In this document: piece by piece, positions 1 through 11,078 of the stretch | How the letters are laid out: the number at the start of each line of letters is the position of its first letter | Position numbering within the stretch: the stretch's first letter is position 1 | Assembly (NCBI RefSeq): GCF_003813775.1 | Contig: NZ_RPDH01000002.1 | Span: 2,232,001 to 2,296,000 of the forward strand | DNA length: 64,000 nt | Origin: Chitinophaga lutea | GTDB lineage: Bacteria > Bacteroidota > Bacteroidia > Chitinophagales > Chitinophagaceae | Direction: 5' to 3' | Program-made: the position numbers and the translations under genes | The notes under the pieces: model-generated | Database searches by the model: none | Seen by the model: only the letters and a program-made list of their open reading frames with translations | What the model was told of the DNA's origin: nothing

Positions 1-2347
1 AGATGAAGTACTCCAATACGTTCAGACCGTCCTTGAAGTTGGAAAGGATGGGGTTCTCGATGATCTCGGAACCGGTGGAACCGCTCTTACGCGGTTTCGC
101 CATCAAACCTCTCAAACCGGCCAGCTGCTTGATCTGCTGTTTGGAACCACGCGCACCGGAATCCAGCATCATGTAAACAGAGTTGAACCCTTGTTTGTCT
201 GTTGCCAGCTCGCGGATCAGCGTTTCGGTCACTTTCGTGTCCACACGGCTCCAGATGTCGATGATCTGGTTGTAACGCTCGTTGTTGGTGATCAGACCCA
301 TGTTGTAGTTATCCCACACCTCGTCCACCTCGCCGGCTGCGCCGTCGATCATGAGCTGTTTGGCGTCGGGGATAATCAGGTCGTTGATATTGAACGACAG
401 ACCACCGCGGAACGCCGTACGGAAACCAAGTTGTTTGATATCGTCGAGGAACTTCGCGGTTTTCGGAATGTCGGTGGCTTTAATGATGTCGCCGATGATT
501 TCACGCAGTGACTTCTTCGTGAGCAGGGCGTTTACGAAACCTGCTTCTTTCGGAACAAACTGGTTGAAGATCACACGGCCTACCGTGGTTTCGATCAGCC
601 TGCGCTCCAGGGTACCGTTGGGCAGACGTACATCGGCTTTTACGCGGATGTTCGCATGCAGGTCCACACGGCCTTCGTTGTGCGCAATGATCACTTCTTC
701 CGCAGAGTAGAAAGCTTTGCCTTCTCCTTTTACGATTTCAGTATCGGTAGATTTTTTACCCTTGGAAATGTAGTACAGGCCGAGTACCATGTCCTGAGAA
801 GGCAGGGTGATCGGCGTACCGTTCTGCGGGTTGAGGATGTTGTGTGAAGACAGCATCAGCAGCTGTGCTTCCAGGATAGCGGCGTTGCTCAACGGCACGT
901 GTACCGCCATCTGGTCACCGTCGAAGTCGGCGTTGAACGCGGAACACACGAGCGGGTGCAGCTGGATCGCTTTACCTTCCACCAGTTTCGGCTGGAAAGC
1001 CTGGATGGACAGACGGTGCAGCGTCGGAGCACGGTTCAGCATCACCGGGTGACCTTTCAGTACGTTCTCCAGGATGTCCCAAACCACTGCTTCTTTTCTA
1101 TCTACGAGCTTTTTAGCTGACTTAACGGTTTTAACGATACCTCTTTCGATCAGTTTCCGGATAATGAACGGTTTGAACAGCTCAGCCGCCATGTCTTTCG
1201 GCAGGCCGCACTCGTGCAGTTTCAGCTCGGGGCCTACCACGATTACGGAACGGCCGGAGTAGTCCACACGTTTACCGAGCAGGTTCTGACGGAAACGGCC
1301 TTGTTTACCTTTCAGAACGTCCGAGAGGGATTTCAGGGCACGGCCGCCTTCTGCTTTCACGGCGTTGGATTTCCTGGAGTTGTCGAACAGGGAATCCACC
1401 GCTTCCTGCAGCATACGTTTTTCGTTCCGCAAAATCACCTCGGGCGCCTTGATCTCGATCAGGCGTTTGAGACGGTTGTTACGGATGATCACGCGGCGAT
1501 ACAGGTCGTTCAGGTCGGAAGATGCGAAACGGCCACCGTCCAGGGGAACGAGGGGGCGCAGTTCCGGCGGTACCACGGGGATGTATTGCATCACCATCCA
1601 CTCGGGGCGGTTGTCAACACGGCCGTTGGCGTCACGGAAGGCCTCCACCACGCTCAGGCGTTTCAGCGCCTCAGCTTTACGCTGCTGGGAGGTTTCGGTA
1701 GCGGCCTGGTTGCGGAGCTGGTAAGAAAGGCCGTCCAGGTCGATCCGGGCCAGCATCATTTCTACCGCTTCAGCACCCATTTTGGCGATGAATTTGTTGG
1801 GATCTTCATCGGGCAACAGCTGGTTGTCTTTCGGAAGCGTGTCCAGGATGTCCAGGTACTCTTCTTCTGTCAGCAGGTCGCCGTAGTTCAGTCCTTTTTC
1901 CTGTTTGATGCCGCTCTGGATCACCACGTACCTTTCATAGTACACGATGGTTTCCAGTTTTTTGGACGACATGCCCAGGAGGTAACCGATTTTATTGGGT
2001 AATGATTTGAAATACCAGATATGTACAACGGGCACTACCAGACGGATGTGGCCCATTCTTTCACGACGCACCTTCTTCTCTGTAACCTCTACACCACAGC
2101 GGTCGCACACAATGCCTTTATAACGGATACGCTTATATTTTCCGCAATAGCATTCGTAATCCTTTACAGGACCGAATATCCTTTCGCAGAACAAACCATC
2201 ACGTTCCGGCTTGTAAGTACGGTAGTTGATGGTTTCGGGTTTCAGCACTTCGCCATAAGAACGCTCCAGGATGGTGTCCGGTGAAGCGAGACTGATGGTA
2301 ATGCTGCTAAAATTTGATTTAGGACGATTTTCTTTTTTGATGGCCAT
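1..2347 (-). CDS. rpoC: RNA polymerase subunit beta' (N-terminal part, cut by window edge)
   Basis: This is the largest subunit of RNA polymerase, forming the active-site side of the clamp. Translation from the ATG at 2347 gives [15 protein letters not shown] and then the N-terminal zinc site with Cys66, Cys68, Cys81 and Cys84. The absolutely conserved NADFDGD loop, whose three aspartates hold the catalytic magnesium, falls at residues 472-478. About 782 codons are visible. Family members in this phylum are usually about 1,400 residues, so the C-terminal part lies beyond position 1. The gene follows rpoB by 119 nt on the same strand and is surely co-transcribed with it. The frame stays open to the window edge and no defect is seen. 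Confidence 0.98.
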   Translation of the reverse strand, partial: MAIKKENRPKSNFSSITISLASPDTILERSYGEVLKPETINYRTYKPERDGLFCERIFGPVKDYECYCGKYKRIRYKGIVCDRCGVEVTEKKVRRERMGHIRLVVPVVHIWYFKSLPNKIGYLLGMSSKKLETIVYYERYVVIQSGIKQEKGLNYGDLLTEEEYLDILDTLPKDNQLLPDEDPNKFIAKMGAEAVEMMLARIDLDGLSYQLRNQAATETSQQRKAEALKRLSVVEAFRDANGRVDNRPEWMVMQYIPVVPPELRPLVPLDGGRFASSDLNDLYRRVIIRNNRLKRLIEIKAPEVILRNEKRMLQEAVDSLFDNSRKSNAVKAEGGRALKSLSDVLKGKQGRFRQNLLGKRVDYSGRSVIVVGPELKLHECGLPKDMAAELFKPFIIRKLIERGIVKTVKSAKKLVDRKEAVVWDILENVLKGHPVMLNRAPTLHRLSIQAFQPKLVEGKAIQLHPLVCSAFNADFDGDQMAVHVPLSNAAILEAQLLMLSSHNILNPQNGTPITLPSQDMVLGLYYISKGKKSTDTEIVKGEGKAFYSAEEVIIAHNEGRVDLHANIRVKADVRLPNGTLERRLIETTVGRVIFNQFVPKEAGFVNALLTKKSLREIIGDIIKATDIPKTAKFLDDIKQLGFRTAFRGGLSFNINDLIIPDAKQLMIDGAAGEVDEVWDNYNMGLITNNERYNQIIDIWSRVDTKVTETLIRELATDKQGFNSVYMMLDSGARGSKQQIKQLAGLRGLMAKPRKSGSTGSEIIENPILSNFKDGLNVLEYFI

Positions 2348-2466
2348 TGTATGTTATTTAAAGAAAACTCATTGGAATGTTGCATGGTCGTGCCATGGCC
2401 TGTGTCTTCACATGATACGAAAAACGGCATCCCGGTAAAGGTTACCGGGAGCCGTATTCAATTATC

Positions 2467-5400
2467 TTAATCGAACTTCAGGTCCAGACCGAGCCCGCGC
2501 AGCTCGTGAATCAATACGTTGAAGGATTCGGGCACACCGGCTTTCGGTATGTTGTCGCCCTTCACGATCGATTCGTATGCTTTTGCACGGCCTACAATAT
2601 CGTCGGACTTAATAGTCAGCAGTTCCTGCAGAATGTTGGCGGCGCCGTATGCTTCCAGTGCCCAAACCTCCATCTCACCAAAACGCTGGCCACCGAACTG
2701 GGCTTTACCACCCAGCGGCTGTTGCGTGATGAGAGAGTACGGTCCGATGGAACGGGCGTGCATCTTATCGTCTACCATGTGGCTCAGTTTGAGCATGTAG
2801 ATGATACCTACGGTCGCCTTCTGGTGGAAGCGTTCACCGGTTTCGCCATCGCTCAGGTAAGTGTGGCCGAAGCTCGGCAGTTTAGCCTCGTCGATGTATG
2901 AAGCGATCTCTTCGGTGCTGGCACCATCGAAGATCGGAGTGGCAAACCTTACACCCAGTTTCTGCCCGGCCCAGCCGAGTACGGTTTCGTAAATCTGACC
3001 GAGGTTCATACGGGAAGGTACGCCCAGCGGGTTCAGTACGATATCTACCGGTGTACCGTCTTCCAGGAACGGCATGTCTTCGTCACGCACGATCTTGGCT
3101 ACGATACCTTTGTTACCGTGGCGGCCTGCCATCTTATCCCCTACTTTCAGCTTACGTTTGCTGGCCAGGTATACCTTCGCCAGTTTCAGTACGCCCGCGG
3201 GCAGCTCGTCACCGATGGAGATGTTGAACTTCTCACGTTTGTAGCGGCCCAGCTCCTCGTTGTACTTGATGTTGTAGTTGTGGAGCAGGGTGTTGATCTG
3301 GTCGTTGGTTTCCTGGTCTGTGGTCCAGCCGAGCGGGTTCACATTCTGGAAATCTACGTTCGCCAGATTTTTATTGGAGAATTTGGAACCTTTGGAGATC
3401 AGCACTTCACCGTAAGTGTTGGTGATGCCGGCAGACGTTTTGTCTTTCAGCAGCGTCAACAGTTTACTCATCAGCACTTCCATCAGGTCTTCCTCATTCT
3501 TCTGGTGGATTTTTTCGAGTTTCTCCAGTGCCGCTTTTTCGCGGGTTTTGGAGTTCTTGTCTTTCTTCGCGCGGGAGAACAGCTTTTTGTCGATCACCAC
3601 ACCTTCGGTAGACGGGGGTGCCTTCAGGGAAGCGTCTTTCGCGTCGGAAGCTTTGTCGCCGAAGATCGCTCTCAGCAGTTTTTCTTCCGGAGAAGGATCT
3701 GATTCACCACGCGGCGTGATTTTACCGATCAGGATATCGCCTTCCTTGATGTGTGCGCCCACACGGATGATACCGTTCTGGTCGAGGTCTTTGGTGGCCT
3801 CTTCGCTCACGTTCGGGATATCCGGGGTCAGTTCTTCCTCGCCCAGCTTGGTGTCGCGCACTTCGAGTTCGTATTCGTCGATGTGAATGGAGGTGAACCA
3901 GTCTTCTTTGGCTACACGCTCTGAAATCACGATCGCATCCTCGAAGTTGTAGCCTTTCCAGGGCATGAACGCCACTTTCAGGTTGCGGCCCAGCGCCAGT
4001 TCACCGGCGCGGGTAGCGTAACCTTCCGTGAGGAAGTCGCCTTCTACCACACGCTGACCTTTTTTCACCGCGGGGCGAAGGTTGATACAGGTGCTCTGGT
4101 TGGTTTTAACGAATTTGGTCAGCTGATAGATCACGAGATCGTCTTCGAAGCTCACCAGTTTCTGCATTTCGTCGCGCTCGTAACGTACATGGATCTCGTT
4201 GGCGTCCACGAATTCCACCACACCTTTACCGTTAGCGGTAATCTGCAGGCGGGAGTCGCGTGCTGCCTTGCCTTCCAGGCCGGTACCCACGATGGGCACC
4301 TGCGGGTTGATCAGCGGTACAGCCTGACGTTGCATGTTCGAGCCCATCAACGCACGGTTGGCGTCATCATGCTCGAGGAAGGGAATCAGGGAAGCGCTCA
4401 AACCAACGATCTGGTTCGGAGCCACGTCCATGTATTCAACCTCACCCGGTTCAAGAATCGGGAAATCGCCGGTTTCGCGGGATTTCACCTTATCGTTCAC
4501 AAACTGTCCCTTTTCATCCAAAGGAGCGTTTGCCTGTGCGATTTTTACGGAATCTTCCTCTTCGGCGCTCAGGTATTCCACCTTGTGCATGTCCACTTTA
4601 CCGTCTTTTACTTTGCGGTAAGGTGTTTCGATGAAGCCCATTTCATTCACCATGGCGTGTACGCACAGGGTGGAGATCAGACCGATGTTCGGTCCTTCAG
4701 GGGTTTCGATGGTACAGAGGCGGCCGTAGTGGGAATAGTGTACGTCACGCACCTCGAAGCCTGCGCGCTCGCGGCTCAGACCACCGGGGCCCAGCGCGGA
4801 GATACGGCGTTTGTGCGTAATCTCGGAGAGCGGGTTGGTCTGGTCGAGGAACTGGGACAGCTGGGAGGTACCGAAGAAGGAGTTGATCACGGAAGAAAGG
4901 GTTCTTGCATTGATCAGGTCCACCGGCGTAAACACCTCGTTGTCCCTAACGTTCATACGCTCGCGGATGGTACGGGCCATACGGGCCAGACCCACGCCGA
5001 ACTGCGCGTACAGTTGTTCTCCTACGGTACGTACACGACGGTTGCTCAGGTGATCGATATCGTCGATCTCTGCTTTACCGTTGGTGAGCTGTACCAGGTA
5101 CTTGATGATGGAGATGATGTCCGCTTTGGTCAGCACCTTCATATCCAGCGGCGTAGACAGCCCCAGTTTACGGTTGATCTTGTAACGGCCTACGTCGCCG
5201 AGATCGTACCGTTTGTCGGAGAAGAATAATTTATCGATGATGCCCCTTGCTGTTTCGTCATCCGGCGCATCGGCACCGCGCAGCTGGCGGTAGATGTGCT
5301 GAACGGCTTCCAGCTCGGAGTTGGAAGTATCTTTGTTGAGGGTGTTGTAGATGATGGCGAAGTCGCCGCTCACCTCTTCTTTCTGCACGAATACGGATTT

Positions 5401-6276
5401 CACGCCCATATCGGTGATCATTTCGATGTTGGCTTCGTCCAGGATGCTGTCGCGCTCCAGCACGATCTCATTCCTTTCGATGCTCACCACCTCACCGGTA
5501 TCTTCGTCTACGAAATCTTCTACCCAGCTGCGTAAAACGCGGGCAGCCAGCTTTTTGCCGGCGTATTTTTCCAGGTTCTTGCGGTCTGCTTTCACTTCGT
5601 CAGCCATGCCAAACAGTTCCAGGATATCCTTGTCCGTTTCGTAGCCGATGGCACGCAACAGGGTGGTAACCGGAAACTTCTTCTTACGGTCGATGTATGC
5701 GTACATCACGTTGTTGATGTCTGTAGCAAACTCCATCCAGGCTCCTTTGAAGGGGATCACCCTTGCAGAGTAGATCTTGGTGCCGTTGGGATGGACGGAT
5801 TGACCAAAGAAAACACCCGGAGAACGGTGCAGCTGGGATACAACTACACGCTCAGCGCCGTTGATAACGAAAGTGCCGCGGGGGGTCATATAAGGAATGT
5901 TCCCCAGGAATACGTCCTGCACAATGGTCTGGAAATCTACGTGCTCCTCGTCGTTACAGCTCAGACGAAGCTTTGCTTTGAGCGGCACGGAGTACGTAAG
6001 CCCCCGCTCAATACATTCTTCGATGGTATAACGCGGAGGGTCTACGAAGTAATCCAGGAACTCCAGATTAAAGATGTTACGGGTGTCCGTAATCGGGAAG
6101 TTTTCCTTGAATACTTTAAAAAGGCCTTCGTTGTTTCGCTTGTCTGGTGTGGTTTCTAATTGGAAGAAATCCTTGAAAGATTGGATTTGGATAGCCAACA
6201 GATCCGGTGTCTCAGCAACTTGTTTGATCTTTCCAAAATTTACTCTTTCGTTAGTTTGGGCTTTTTTTAGAGACAT
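2467..6276 (-). CDS. rpoB: RNA polymerase subunit beta
   Basis: Second large subunit of core RNA polymerase, 1,269 residues, a normal length for the phylum. The rifampicin-binding region is intact: [13 protein letters not shown] starts at residue 467 and is followed by [19 protein letters not shown]. Near residue 1,050 the [12 protein letters not shown] segment carries active-site lysines, and the protein ends in the conserved clamp-binding part containing [21 protein letters not shown]. The start [16 protein letters not shown] is the only sensible one. It lies 221 nt downstream of rplL, with a terminator-like hairpin between them, and 119 nt upstream of rpoC. No rifampicin-resistance substitution is obvious in the part I read, but I did not align it. 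Confidence 0.99.
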   Translation of the reverse strand: MSLKKAQTNERVNFGKIKQVAETPDLLAIQIQSFKDFFQLETTPDKRNNEGLFKVFKENFPITDTRNIFNLEFLDYFVDPPRYTIEECIERGLTYSVPLKAKLRLSCNDEEHVDFQTIVQDVFLGNIPYMTPRGTFVINGAERVVVSQLHRSPGVFFGQSVHPNGTKIYSARVIPFKGAWMEFATDINNVMYAYIDRKKKFPVTTLLRAIGYETDKDILELFGMADEVKADRKNLEKYAGKKLAARVLRSWVEDFVDEDTGEVVSIERNEIVLERDSILDEANIEMITDMGVKSVFVQKEEVSGDFAIIYNTLNKDTSNSELEAVQHIYRQLRGADAPDDETARGIIDKLFFSDKRYDLGDVGRYKINRKLGLSTPLDMKVLTKADIISIIKYLVQLTNGKAEIDDIDHLSNRRVRTVGEQLYAQFGVGLARMARTIRERMNVRDNEVFTPVDLINARTLSSVINSFFGTSQLSQFLDQTNPLSEITHKRRISALGPGGLSRERAGFEVRDVHYSHYGRLCTIETPEGPNIGLISTLCVHAMVNEMGFIETPYRKVKDGKVDMHKVEYLSAEEEDSVKIAQANAPLDEKGQFVNDKVKSRETGDFPILEPGEVEYMDVAPNQIVGLSASLIPFLEHDDANRALMGSNMQRQAVPLINPQVPIVGTGLEGKAARDSRLQITANGKGVVEFVDANEIHVRYERDEMQKLVSFEDDLVIYQLTKFVKTNQSTCINLRPAVKKGQRVVEGDFLTEGYATRAGELALGRNLKVAFMPWKGYNFEDAIVISERVAKEDWFTSIHIDEYELEVRDTKLGEEELTPDIPNVSEEATKDLDQNGIIRVGAHIKEGDILIGKITPRGESDPSPEEKLLRAIFGDKASDAKDASLKAPPSTEGVVIDKKLFSRAKKDKNSKTREKAALEKLEKIHQKNEEDLMEVLMSKLLTLLKDKTSAGITNTYGEVLISKGSKFSNKNLANVDFQNVNPLGWTTDQETNDQINTLLHNYNIKYNEELGRYKREKFNISIGDELPAGVLKLAKVYLASKRKLKVGDKMAGRHGNKGIVAKIVRDEDMPFLEDGTPVDIVLNPLGVPSRMNLGQIYETVLGWAGQKLGVRFATPIFDGASTEEIASYIDEAKLPSFGHTYLSDGETGERFHQKATVGIIYMLKLSHMVDDKMHARSIGPYSLITQQPLGGKAQFGGQRFGEMEVWALEAYGAANILQELLTIKSDDIVGRAKAYESIVKGDNIPKAGVPESFNVLIHELRGLGLDLKFD

Positions 6277-6443
6277 ATTCGAAGTTAGCAGTTAATATGA
6301 CTTGTACTAAATAAGGGAAATTAAGGATTCTTTGCCAATACACCCAAATAATTGTGTTTCAACCCGGTCGGCCCGCTCACTTCACAGTGATTTCCCCGTT
6401 GCAGCCCATCCTCGAAACACACGTTCCCAAAGGGAATAAGGCC

Positions 6444-6465
6444 AAAAAGTGCCGGAGCACTTTTT
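6444..6465 (-). terminator. Hairpin between rplL and rpoB (attenuator candidate)
   Basis: A perfect 9-bp stem (AAAAAGTGC/GCACTTTTT, 6444-6452 with 6457-6465) closes a 4-nt loop. Read on the minus strand the loop is UCCG closed by C-G, a member of the very stable UNCG tetraloop class. The 3' arm ends in a five-T run. It sits 33 nt after the rplL stop, where a partial terminator that lowers rpoBC expression relative to ribosomal protein genes is well known in other bacteria. That role is inferred here. Confidence 0.65.
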
Positions 6466-6497
6466 GACCTCAAAAAGATGTATAGTAATGCAAAGAA

Positions 6498-6872
6498 TTA
6501 GGCGATCTCAACTTCAGCGCCAGCTTCAGTCAGCTTCGCTTTCAGATCTTCTGCTTCAGCTTTGTTAACGCCTTCTTTCACTGCTTTAGGTGCGCCGTCA
6601 ACCAGTTCTTTGGCTTCTTTCAGGCCCAGACCGGTCAGGTCTTTTACGATTTTCACCACGTTCAGTTTGCTGGCGCCAGCTGATTTCAGGATTACGTTGA
6701 ATGAAGTTTTCTCTTCAGCAGCAGCGGCTCCGCCACCACCGTCAGCAGCTACAACAACTGCAGCAGCAGCAGGTTCGATACCATACTCGTTCTTCAGAAC
6801 GTCTGCCAGTTCTTGTACTTCCTTCACAGTAAGACCTACTAATTGTTCAGCTAATGCTTTTACGTCTGCCAT
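6498..6872 (-). CDS. rplL: Ribosomal protein bL12 (L7/L12)
   Basis: Stalk protein of the 50S subunit that recruits translational GTPases. At 124 residues it has the usual size. The N-terminal dimerisation helix ([26 protein letters not shown]) is followed by an alanine/glycine-rich hinge (about residues 36-53) and the globular C-terminal domain with the conserved [18 protein letters not shown] segment. It lies 110 nt after rplJ and 221 nt before rpoB. The alanine- and glycine-rich hinge is typical for the phylum. Confidence 0.98.
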   Translation of the reverse strand: MADVKALAEQLVGLTVKEVQELADVLKNEYGIEPAAAAVVVAADGGGGAAAAEEKTSFNVILKSAGASKLNVVKIVKDLTGLGLKEAKELVDGAPKAVKEGVNKAEAEDLKAKLTEAGAEVEIA

Positions 6873-6982
6873 TGTATAATAGTTTTGAAATTTTTTAAAA
6901 TGTTGTTAAACAGATGTTTGTTTATATTTTGACTTGGAAGCCAGATTCATGGGCCAGGGGATGAACCCCGGCGTCTCAACGA

Positions 6983-7519
6983 TTACTCGGCTGCAGGAGC
7001 TTCTGCTTCTGCCACTACGCCGCCTTCGTTTTTGCCTTTCTCGAGCAGGGCAGCGATAACGCGTTTTGCAGGAGATTGCAGCAGACCGATAACTTCGCCG
7101 ATGAGCTCGTTCTTGGTCTTGATTTTCACCAGGTTAGCCAGCTGGTTGTCGCCCAGGTATATCTCGTCTGCCACGAAAGCAGCTTTCAGTACGGGCTTTT
7201 CCAGTTTAGCGTTTTCCTTGCGGAAGGTAGAGATGATCAGCGCGGGCTCTTTCGGGCTGTCGGAGAACAGCAGGGCGGTTACACCGTTCAGCGCTTCGTA
7301 GATGCCGGCATATTTCTCACTGTCCAGGCTTTCGAGCGCCTTTTTGATCAGCGTGTTTTTTGCCACCTTCATTTCCACGTTCTTGTCGAAACAAACCCTC
7401 CTCAGGTGGTTCACCTGCGCTACCGTCAGAGACTCCGTGTTGGTGATATAAAAGTTGTTGTATTGAGAGAACTTACCTTTCAGCAGCTCAATTACCTCGT
7501 TTTTTTGATCTTTGTTCAT
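6983..7519 (-). CDS. rplJ: Ribosomal protein uL10
   Basis: Base of the ribosomal stalk, which binds 23S rRNA and anchors bL12 dimers. The 178-residue product begins MNKDQKNEVIELLKGKFSQYNNFYITNTESLT, has the conserved KVAKNTLIKKAL segment and ends in an alanine/glutamate-rich tail (VVAEAEAPAAE) that in this family provides the bL12-binding helix. It follows rplA after 47 nt and precedes rplL. In many bacteria uL10-bL12 represses its own mRNA through a leader structure; I did not identify one in the short gap upstream. Confidence 0.97.
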   Translation of the reverse strand: MNKDQKNEVIELLKGKFSQYNNFYITNTESLTVAQVNHLRRVCFDKNVEMKVAKNTLIKKALESLDSEKYAGIYEALNGVTALLFSDSPKEPALIISTFRKENAKLEKPVLKAAFVADEIYLGDNQLANLVKIKTKNELIGEVIGLLQSPAKRVIAALLEKGKNEGGVVAEAEAPAAE

Positions 7520-7566
7520 TGCTTTGTGTTTGTCATTGATAAGCGGTACTTTTTACCTGCCATCAA

Positions 7567-8256
7567 TTAGTTTTGAACAGATTTAGTGTCAATTACAATA
7601 CCCGGGCTCATAGTGGCAGCCATAGATAAACCTTTCAGGTAAGTACCTTTAGCAGTAGCCGGTTTCAGCTTGATGATCGCGTTGATCAGCTCCAGTGAGT
7701 TCTGTTCGATCTTCTCAGATGCGAAAGACACACGGCCGATGGAAGCGTGGATGATACCAGCCTTGTCTACTTTAAAGGTGATCTTACCGCCTTTTACCTC
7801 GTTCACGGCAGCTGCTACGTCGTTGGTAACAGTACCGGTCTTCGGGTTCGGCATCAGGTTACGGGGACCGAGGATTTTACCCAGTTTACCGATTTTAGGC
7901 ATCACAGCCGGGGTAGCGATGATCACATCGATCTCCGTCCAGCCACCTTCAATCTTGGTGATAAACTCGTCCAGTCCTACGAAATCCGCACCGGCTTCTT
8001 TGGCAGCAGCCTCTTTGTCCGGAGTGCACAGTACAAGAACTTTTTTGGTCTTACCAGTTCCGTGGGGAAGCGTTACAGAACCACGGATAGCCTGGTCGGC
8101 CTTCTTAGGATCAACGCCTAAGCGGATATGTAAATCGACAGAAGAGTCGAATTTAGTACAGTTAATGTCTTTAACGAGGGTGGAGGCCTCTTTCAGGCTG
8201 TATGATTTGTTTTTGTCCACCTTAGCGTCAGCCACTTTTCTTTTCTTAGTTGCCAT
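7567..8256 (-). CDS. rplA: Ribosomal protein uL1
   Basis: L1-stalk protein of the large subunit, involved in release of deacylated tRNA from the E site. The 229-residue sequence contains the family-typical [12 protein letters not shown] region, the [20 protein letters not shown] signature and a closing segment [18 protein letters not shown]. It is placed directly after rplK (47 nt) and before rplJ. In other bacteria uL1 binds the rplK leader to autoregulate; whether the leader here does so cannot be told by eye. Confidence 0.98.
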   Translation of the reverse strand: MATKKRKVADAKVDKNKSYSLKEASTLVKDINCTKFDSSVDLHIRLGVDPKKADQAIRGSVTLPHGTGKTKKVLVLCTPDKEAAAKEAGADFVGLDEFITKIEGGWTEIDVIIATPAVMPKIGKLGKILGPRNLMPNPKTGTVTNDVAAAVNEVKGGKITFKVDKAGIIHASIGRVSFASEKIEQNSLELINAIIKLKPATAKGTYLKGLSMAATMSPGIVIDTKSVQN

Positions 8257-8303
8257 TTCTTAAAATGATTTAAAAGTTAACCTGCTTGCACAGGGTGAAC
8301 GAT

Positions 8304-8747
8304 TTAGTTTTCCCAGGGCGCTTTACCATCTACGGTAATACCCATGCTGCGCGCTGTACCAGCCACCATTTTCATGGCGCTTTCCAGGGTGAAGCAGTTC
8401 AGGTCGGGCATTTTGTCTTTTGCAATTGCCTCAACCTGCGTCCAGGATACTTTACCCACCTTGTTACGGTTAGGCTCTTTAGAACCACCTTGAATTTTGG
8501 CTGCTTCCAGCAGTTGTACCGGGGCCGGAGGCGTTTTGATTACAAAGTCGAAAGATTTGTCGGTGTAAACAGTCAGCAGAACAGGCAGCACTTTACCCAT
8601 TTTGTCCTGGGTACGGGCGTTGAACTGTTTGCAGAACTCCATGATGTTCACACCCTTGGAACCCAAAGCGGGACCAATCGGAGGTGCAGGGTTGGCTTGG
8701 CCGCCTTTCACCTGCAATTTCACGTACGTTGCGATTTCTTTAGCCAT
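8304..8747 (-). CDS. rplK: Ribosomal protein uL11
   Basis: Component of the GTPase-associated centre, binding 23S rRNA below the L10-L12 stalk. The start at 8747 gives [29 protein letters not shown], the invariant uL11 N-terminus; an in-frame ATG 57 nt upstream would add a non-conserved tail ([13 protein letters not shown]...) and was not used. The product is 147 residues. The gene has its own near-perfect promoter about 95 nt upstream and opens the rplK-rplA-rplJ-rplL-rpoB-rpoC run. Unlike the usual order, nusG is not immediately upstream. Confidence 0.98.
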   Translation of the reverse strand: MAKEIATYVKLQVKGGQANPAPPIGPALGSKGVNIMEFCKQFNARTQDKMGKVLPVLLTVYTDKSFDFVIKTPPAPVQLLEAAKIQGGSKEPNRNKVGKVSWTQVEAIAKDKMPDLNCFTLESAMKMVAGTARSMGITVDGKAPWEN

Positions 8748-8842
8748 TATGTTGTTTTTAATTTGGTTAAACGTCCCCCGCAGTAAACCGCGGAAAACTC
8801 CCAAAGCTCAAAAGGTCCGTGAAAGACATTTTAAGGGGGATG

Positions 8843-8873
8843 CAAAGGTAGGTATTAATTAAATTATTAGCAA
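8843..8873 (-). promoter_or_regulatory. Promoter of the rplK-rpoC operon
   Basis: On the minus strand a TTG (8873-8871, within TTTTGC) is separated by 20 nt from TACCTTTG (8850-8843). This is the Bacteroidota housekeeping consensus of a TTG at -33 and TAnnTTTG at -7. Transcription should begin near 8838, giving a leader of about 90 nt before rplK. Confidence 0.8.
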
Positions 8874-9097
8874 AATTTGTTTGGAGTTCGGCATTTTTTT
8901 TGCTATTATCCGGAAATTGGGATTAAATATAATGACTAATGGGCTAAATATCAATAGGATAACTATCGGTTATCATTCGTCAAAGATACGTCAATTTTAG
9001 GAAACGGCATGTGGATTTCTACCCTGTGGAAAACTACCGCCCCAGACAACACCCGGAAAATTTCGTATTATTATTCCCGGATCCTCATTCCACCATT

Positions 9098-10240
9098 ATG
9101 AAACTCTTATCCATCTTCTTTCTGATACCCTTTTTCGCAAACCTCCACCGTCCCATGCAACAACCAGCATCGCAGTTCCTCTTTGTAGGCACCTACACCT
9201 CCGGCGAAAGTGAAGGCATCTACGTGTACAAATTCGACCCGGCCACCGGCCTGTTCACCCACGTCAGCACCGCCAAAGGTCTCAGCAACCCCTCCTTCCT
9301 GACCATCGCGCCGGACAAAAAACATGTGTACGCCGTGAGCGAGTTCGGGAAAGACCGTACCGGCAGCGTGTACGCCTTTTCGTTCGACGCCGCATCAGGA
9401 CAGTTACAGCTGCTCGATCAGCAGGACGGCGTGGGCAGCGGCCCCTGTCATATCAATATGGATAAGGCCGGCAAATTCGCCATTACCGGCAATTATGCCG
9501 GCGGCAGCGTATCGGTGATGCCCATCCAGGCAGACGGCACGGTAGGCGCTACCGCGCAAACCATCATCCATACCGGCTCCAGCATCGTGGCTTCCCGCCA
9601 GCAGGCGCCTCATGTGCATTCGATCAACTTTTCGCCCGACGGTAAACAGGTATTCGTGCCCGACCTGGGGATAGACAAGATCATGGTGTACGACTTCCTG
9701 GCCTCCCACCCCATCGCCCCCCTGCGCCCGGCGGCTGTTCCCTCGGTGAGCATCGAGCCCGGCGGCGGGCCCCGGCACTTTACCTTCCACCCCAACGGCC
9801 GGCACGCTTACGTAGTACATGAAATATCAGGCAAAGTAACCGCCTTCCGATATGGAAACGGCGCCCTCGAGCCCGTACAGACCATTTCCGGCGCGCCGGC
9901 CGACTATAAAGGCACCGTTTTCAGCAGTGCGGACATCCATGTGTCGCCCGACGGGAAACACCTCTATATGTCCAACCGCGGCGAACTGAACAACATTTCC
10001 ATCTTCACCATCGATGCTGCCACGGGCAAGCTCGCGCTCACGGGCCATCAACCCTCCGGCGGCAAACACCCGCGCAACTTTCTCATCCACCCTTCCGGCA
10101 AATATCTGCTGGCAGCCAACCAGAACGGCCATAACATCGTGGTGTTCAGCCGCGATGCGGCTACCGGCCTGCTCACCCCTACCGGCCAGGAAATCAAGGT
10201 GCCCAGCCCGGTTTGCCTGAAAATGCTGATTACCGAGTAA
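9098..10240 (+). CDS. Exported lactonase-family beta-propeller protein
   Basis: The product belongs to the 6-phosphogluconolactonase (YbhE/Pgl-type, PF10282) seven-bladed propeller family. It shows repeated blade motifs such as YVYKFDPATGLFTHVS, FSPDGKQVFVPDLG and GPRHFTFHPNGRHAYVVHE. I chose the ATG at 9098 (MKLLSIFFLIPFFANLHRP) because it gives a hydrophobic signal peptide; a GTG at 9011 would only add an unlikely 29-residue tail. The mature protein would therefore lie outside the cytoplasm, which argues against a classical pentose-phosphate role and for another sugar-lactone or ligand. Length is 380 residues. It lies between rplK and nusG on the opposite strand. Confidence 0.85.
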   Translation: MKLLSIFFLIPFFANLHRPMQQPASQFLFVGTYTSGESEGIYVYKFDPATGLFTHVSTAKGLSNPSFLTIAPDKKHVYAVSEFGKDRTGSVYAFSFDAASGQLQLLDQQDGVGSGPCHINMDKAGKFAITGNYAGGSVSVMPIQADGTVGATAQTIIHTGSSIVASRQQAPHVHSINFSPDGKQVFVPDLGIDKIMVYDFLASHPIAPLRPAAVPSVSIEPGGGPRHFTFHPNGRHAYVVHEISGKVTAFRYGNGALEPVQTISGAPADYKGTVFSSADIHVSPDGKHLYMSNRGELNNISIFTIDAATGKLALTGHQPSGGKHPRNFLIHPSGKYLLAANQNGHNIVVFSRDAATGLLTPTGQEIKVPSPVCLKMLITE

Positions 10241-10422
10241 GGCCCGGTTTGGCCAAGCAACTGTGCCGTTCACCGGCGCTCCGTCCCGCAGGCCCCTGTA
10301 AGGCTAACGCGTACTGCCAATCACAACTGCCCCTCACCAGCGCTAAAATTTCCATGTGGCACCGCATAAAACGTTGCTATAACAACTATTGCGTAACTTC
10401 ATTGGCCTAAAACACCCCGATT

Positions 10423-10992
10423 ATGAAACGCATTTGTTTAGCGCTCGCACTCGCCGGCGTATTACAGCTATCTGCTGCAGCCCAGGACGACGCAGCCATG
10501 CAAAAAGCCTGGATGGAATACGCCACCCCCGGTCCCATGCATAAAATGATCGCGATGGCCGACGGTACATGGAATACCGACGTAACGTTCTGGATGGCGC
10601 CCGGCGCCCCGCCCAGCAAAATGACCGGTTCCTGCACCAACAAAATGATCCTCGGCGGCCGTTACCAGGAAACGCGGCACACGTCCGACATGGGCGGCCA
10701 ACCCTTCGAAGGCATCGGCATACTGGGTTACGACAACATCAAAAAAACATTTATTTCTACCTGGATCGACAACATGAGCACTGGCGTGATGACGCTGGAA
10801 GGGAAATGGGACGATGCCACCCGCACGGTTACTTTCACCGGCAAGTCGACCGATCCCTCCACCGGCACAGACTGCAACGTGCGCGAAGTAGTGAAATGGG
10901 TGGACGATAACCACCAGATCATGGAGATGTACGTCATGAAAGACGGTACCGAATTCAAAAACATGGAGATCCATCTGACGCGGAAGAAATAA
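10423..10992 (+). CDS. DUF1579 family exported protein
   Basis: A 189-residue protein with a clear signal peptide (MKRICLALALAGVLQLSAAAQ). The rest matches my memory of the DUF1579 family: GTWNTDVTFWMAPGAPP, then GGRYQETRHTSDMGGQPFEGIGILGYDN and a C-terminal REVVKWVDDNHQIMEMYVMKDG. Members are predicted lipocalin-like beta barrels of unknown function. The gene follows the lactonase-like gene in the same direction after 182 nt and ends at a bidirectional terminator shared with nusG. No catalytic function can be assigned. Confidence 0.8.
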   Translation: MKRICLALALAGVLQLSAAAQDDAAMQKAWMEYATPGPMHKMIAMADGTWNTDVTFWMAPGAPPSKMTGSCTNKMILGGRYQETRHTSDMGGQPFEGIGILGYDNIKKTFISTWIDNMSTGVMTLEGKWDDATRTVTFTGKSTDPSTGTDCNVREVVKWVDDNHQIMEMYVMKDGTEFKNMEIHLTRKK

Positions 10993-11026
10993 ACTCATTG
11001 CATCCGTGAAACCCTGTTGAATGCAT

Positions 11027-11058
11027 AAAAAAAGGTTGCCGTAACGGCAACCTTTTTT
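11027..11058. terminator. Bidirectional terminator between DUF1579 gene and nusG
   Basis: An 8-bp stem GGTTGCCG/CGGCAACC (11034-11041 with 11045-11052) with a TAA loop is flanked by an A7 run on the left and a T6 run on the right. It can therefore end transcripts from both the plus-strand gene (stop 10992) and minus-strand nusG (stop 11079). Confidence 0.9.
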
Positions 11059-11078
11059 ATTATCCTCTGCATCAGCGT

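Noticed and set aside
4189..5229. Long open frame (346 codons) antisense to rpoB
   Set aside because: It is the complement of a conserved, G+C-rich gene; its translation has no family resemblance and rpoB is beyond doubt.
8982..8989. A minus-strand TATCTTTG box as a second rplK promoter
   Set aside because: No TTG lies at the right distance upstream, and the much better promoter at 8843-8873 is closer to the gene.
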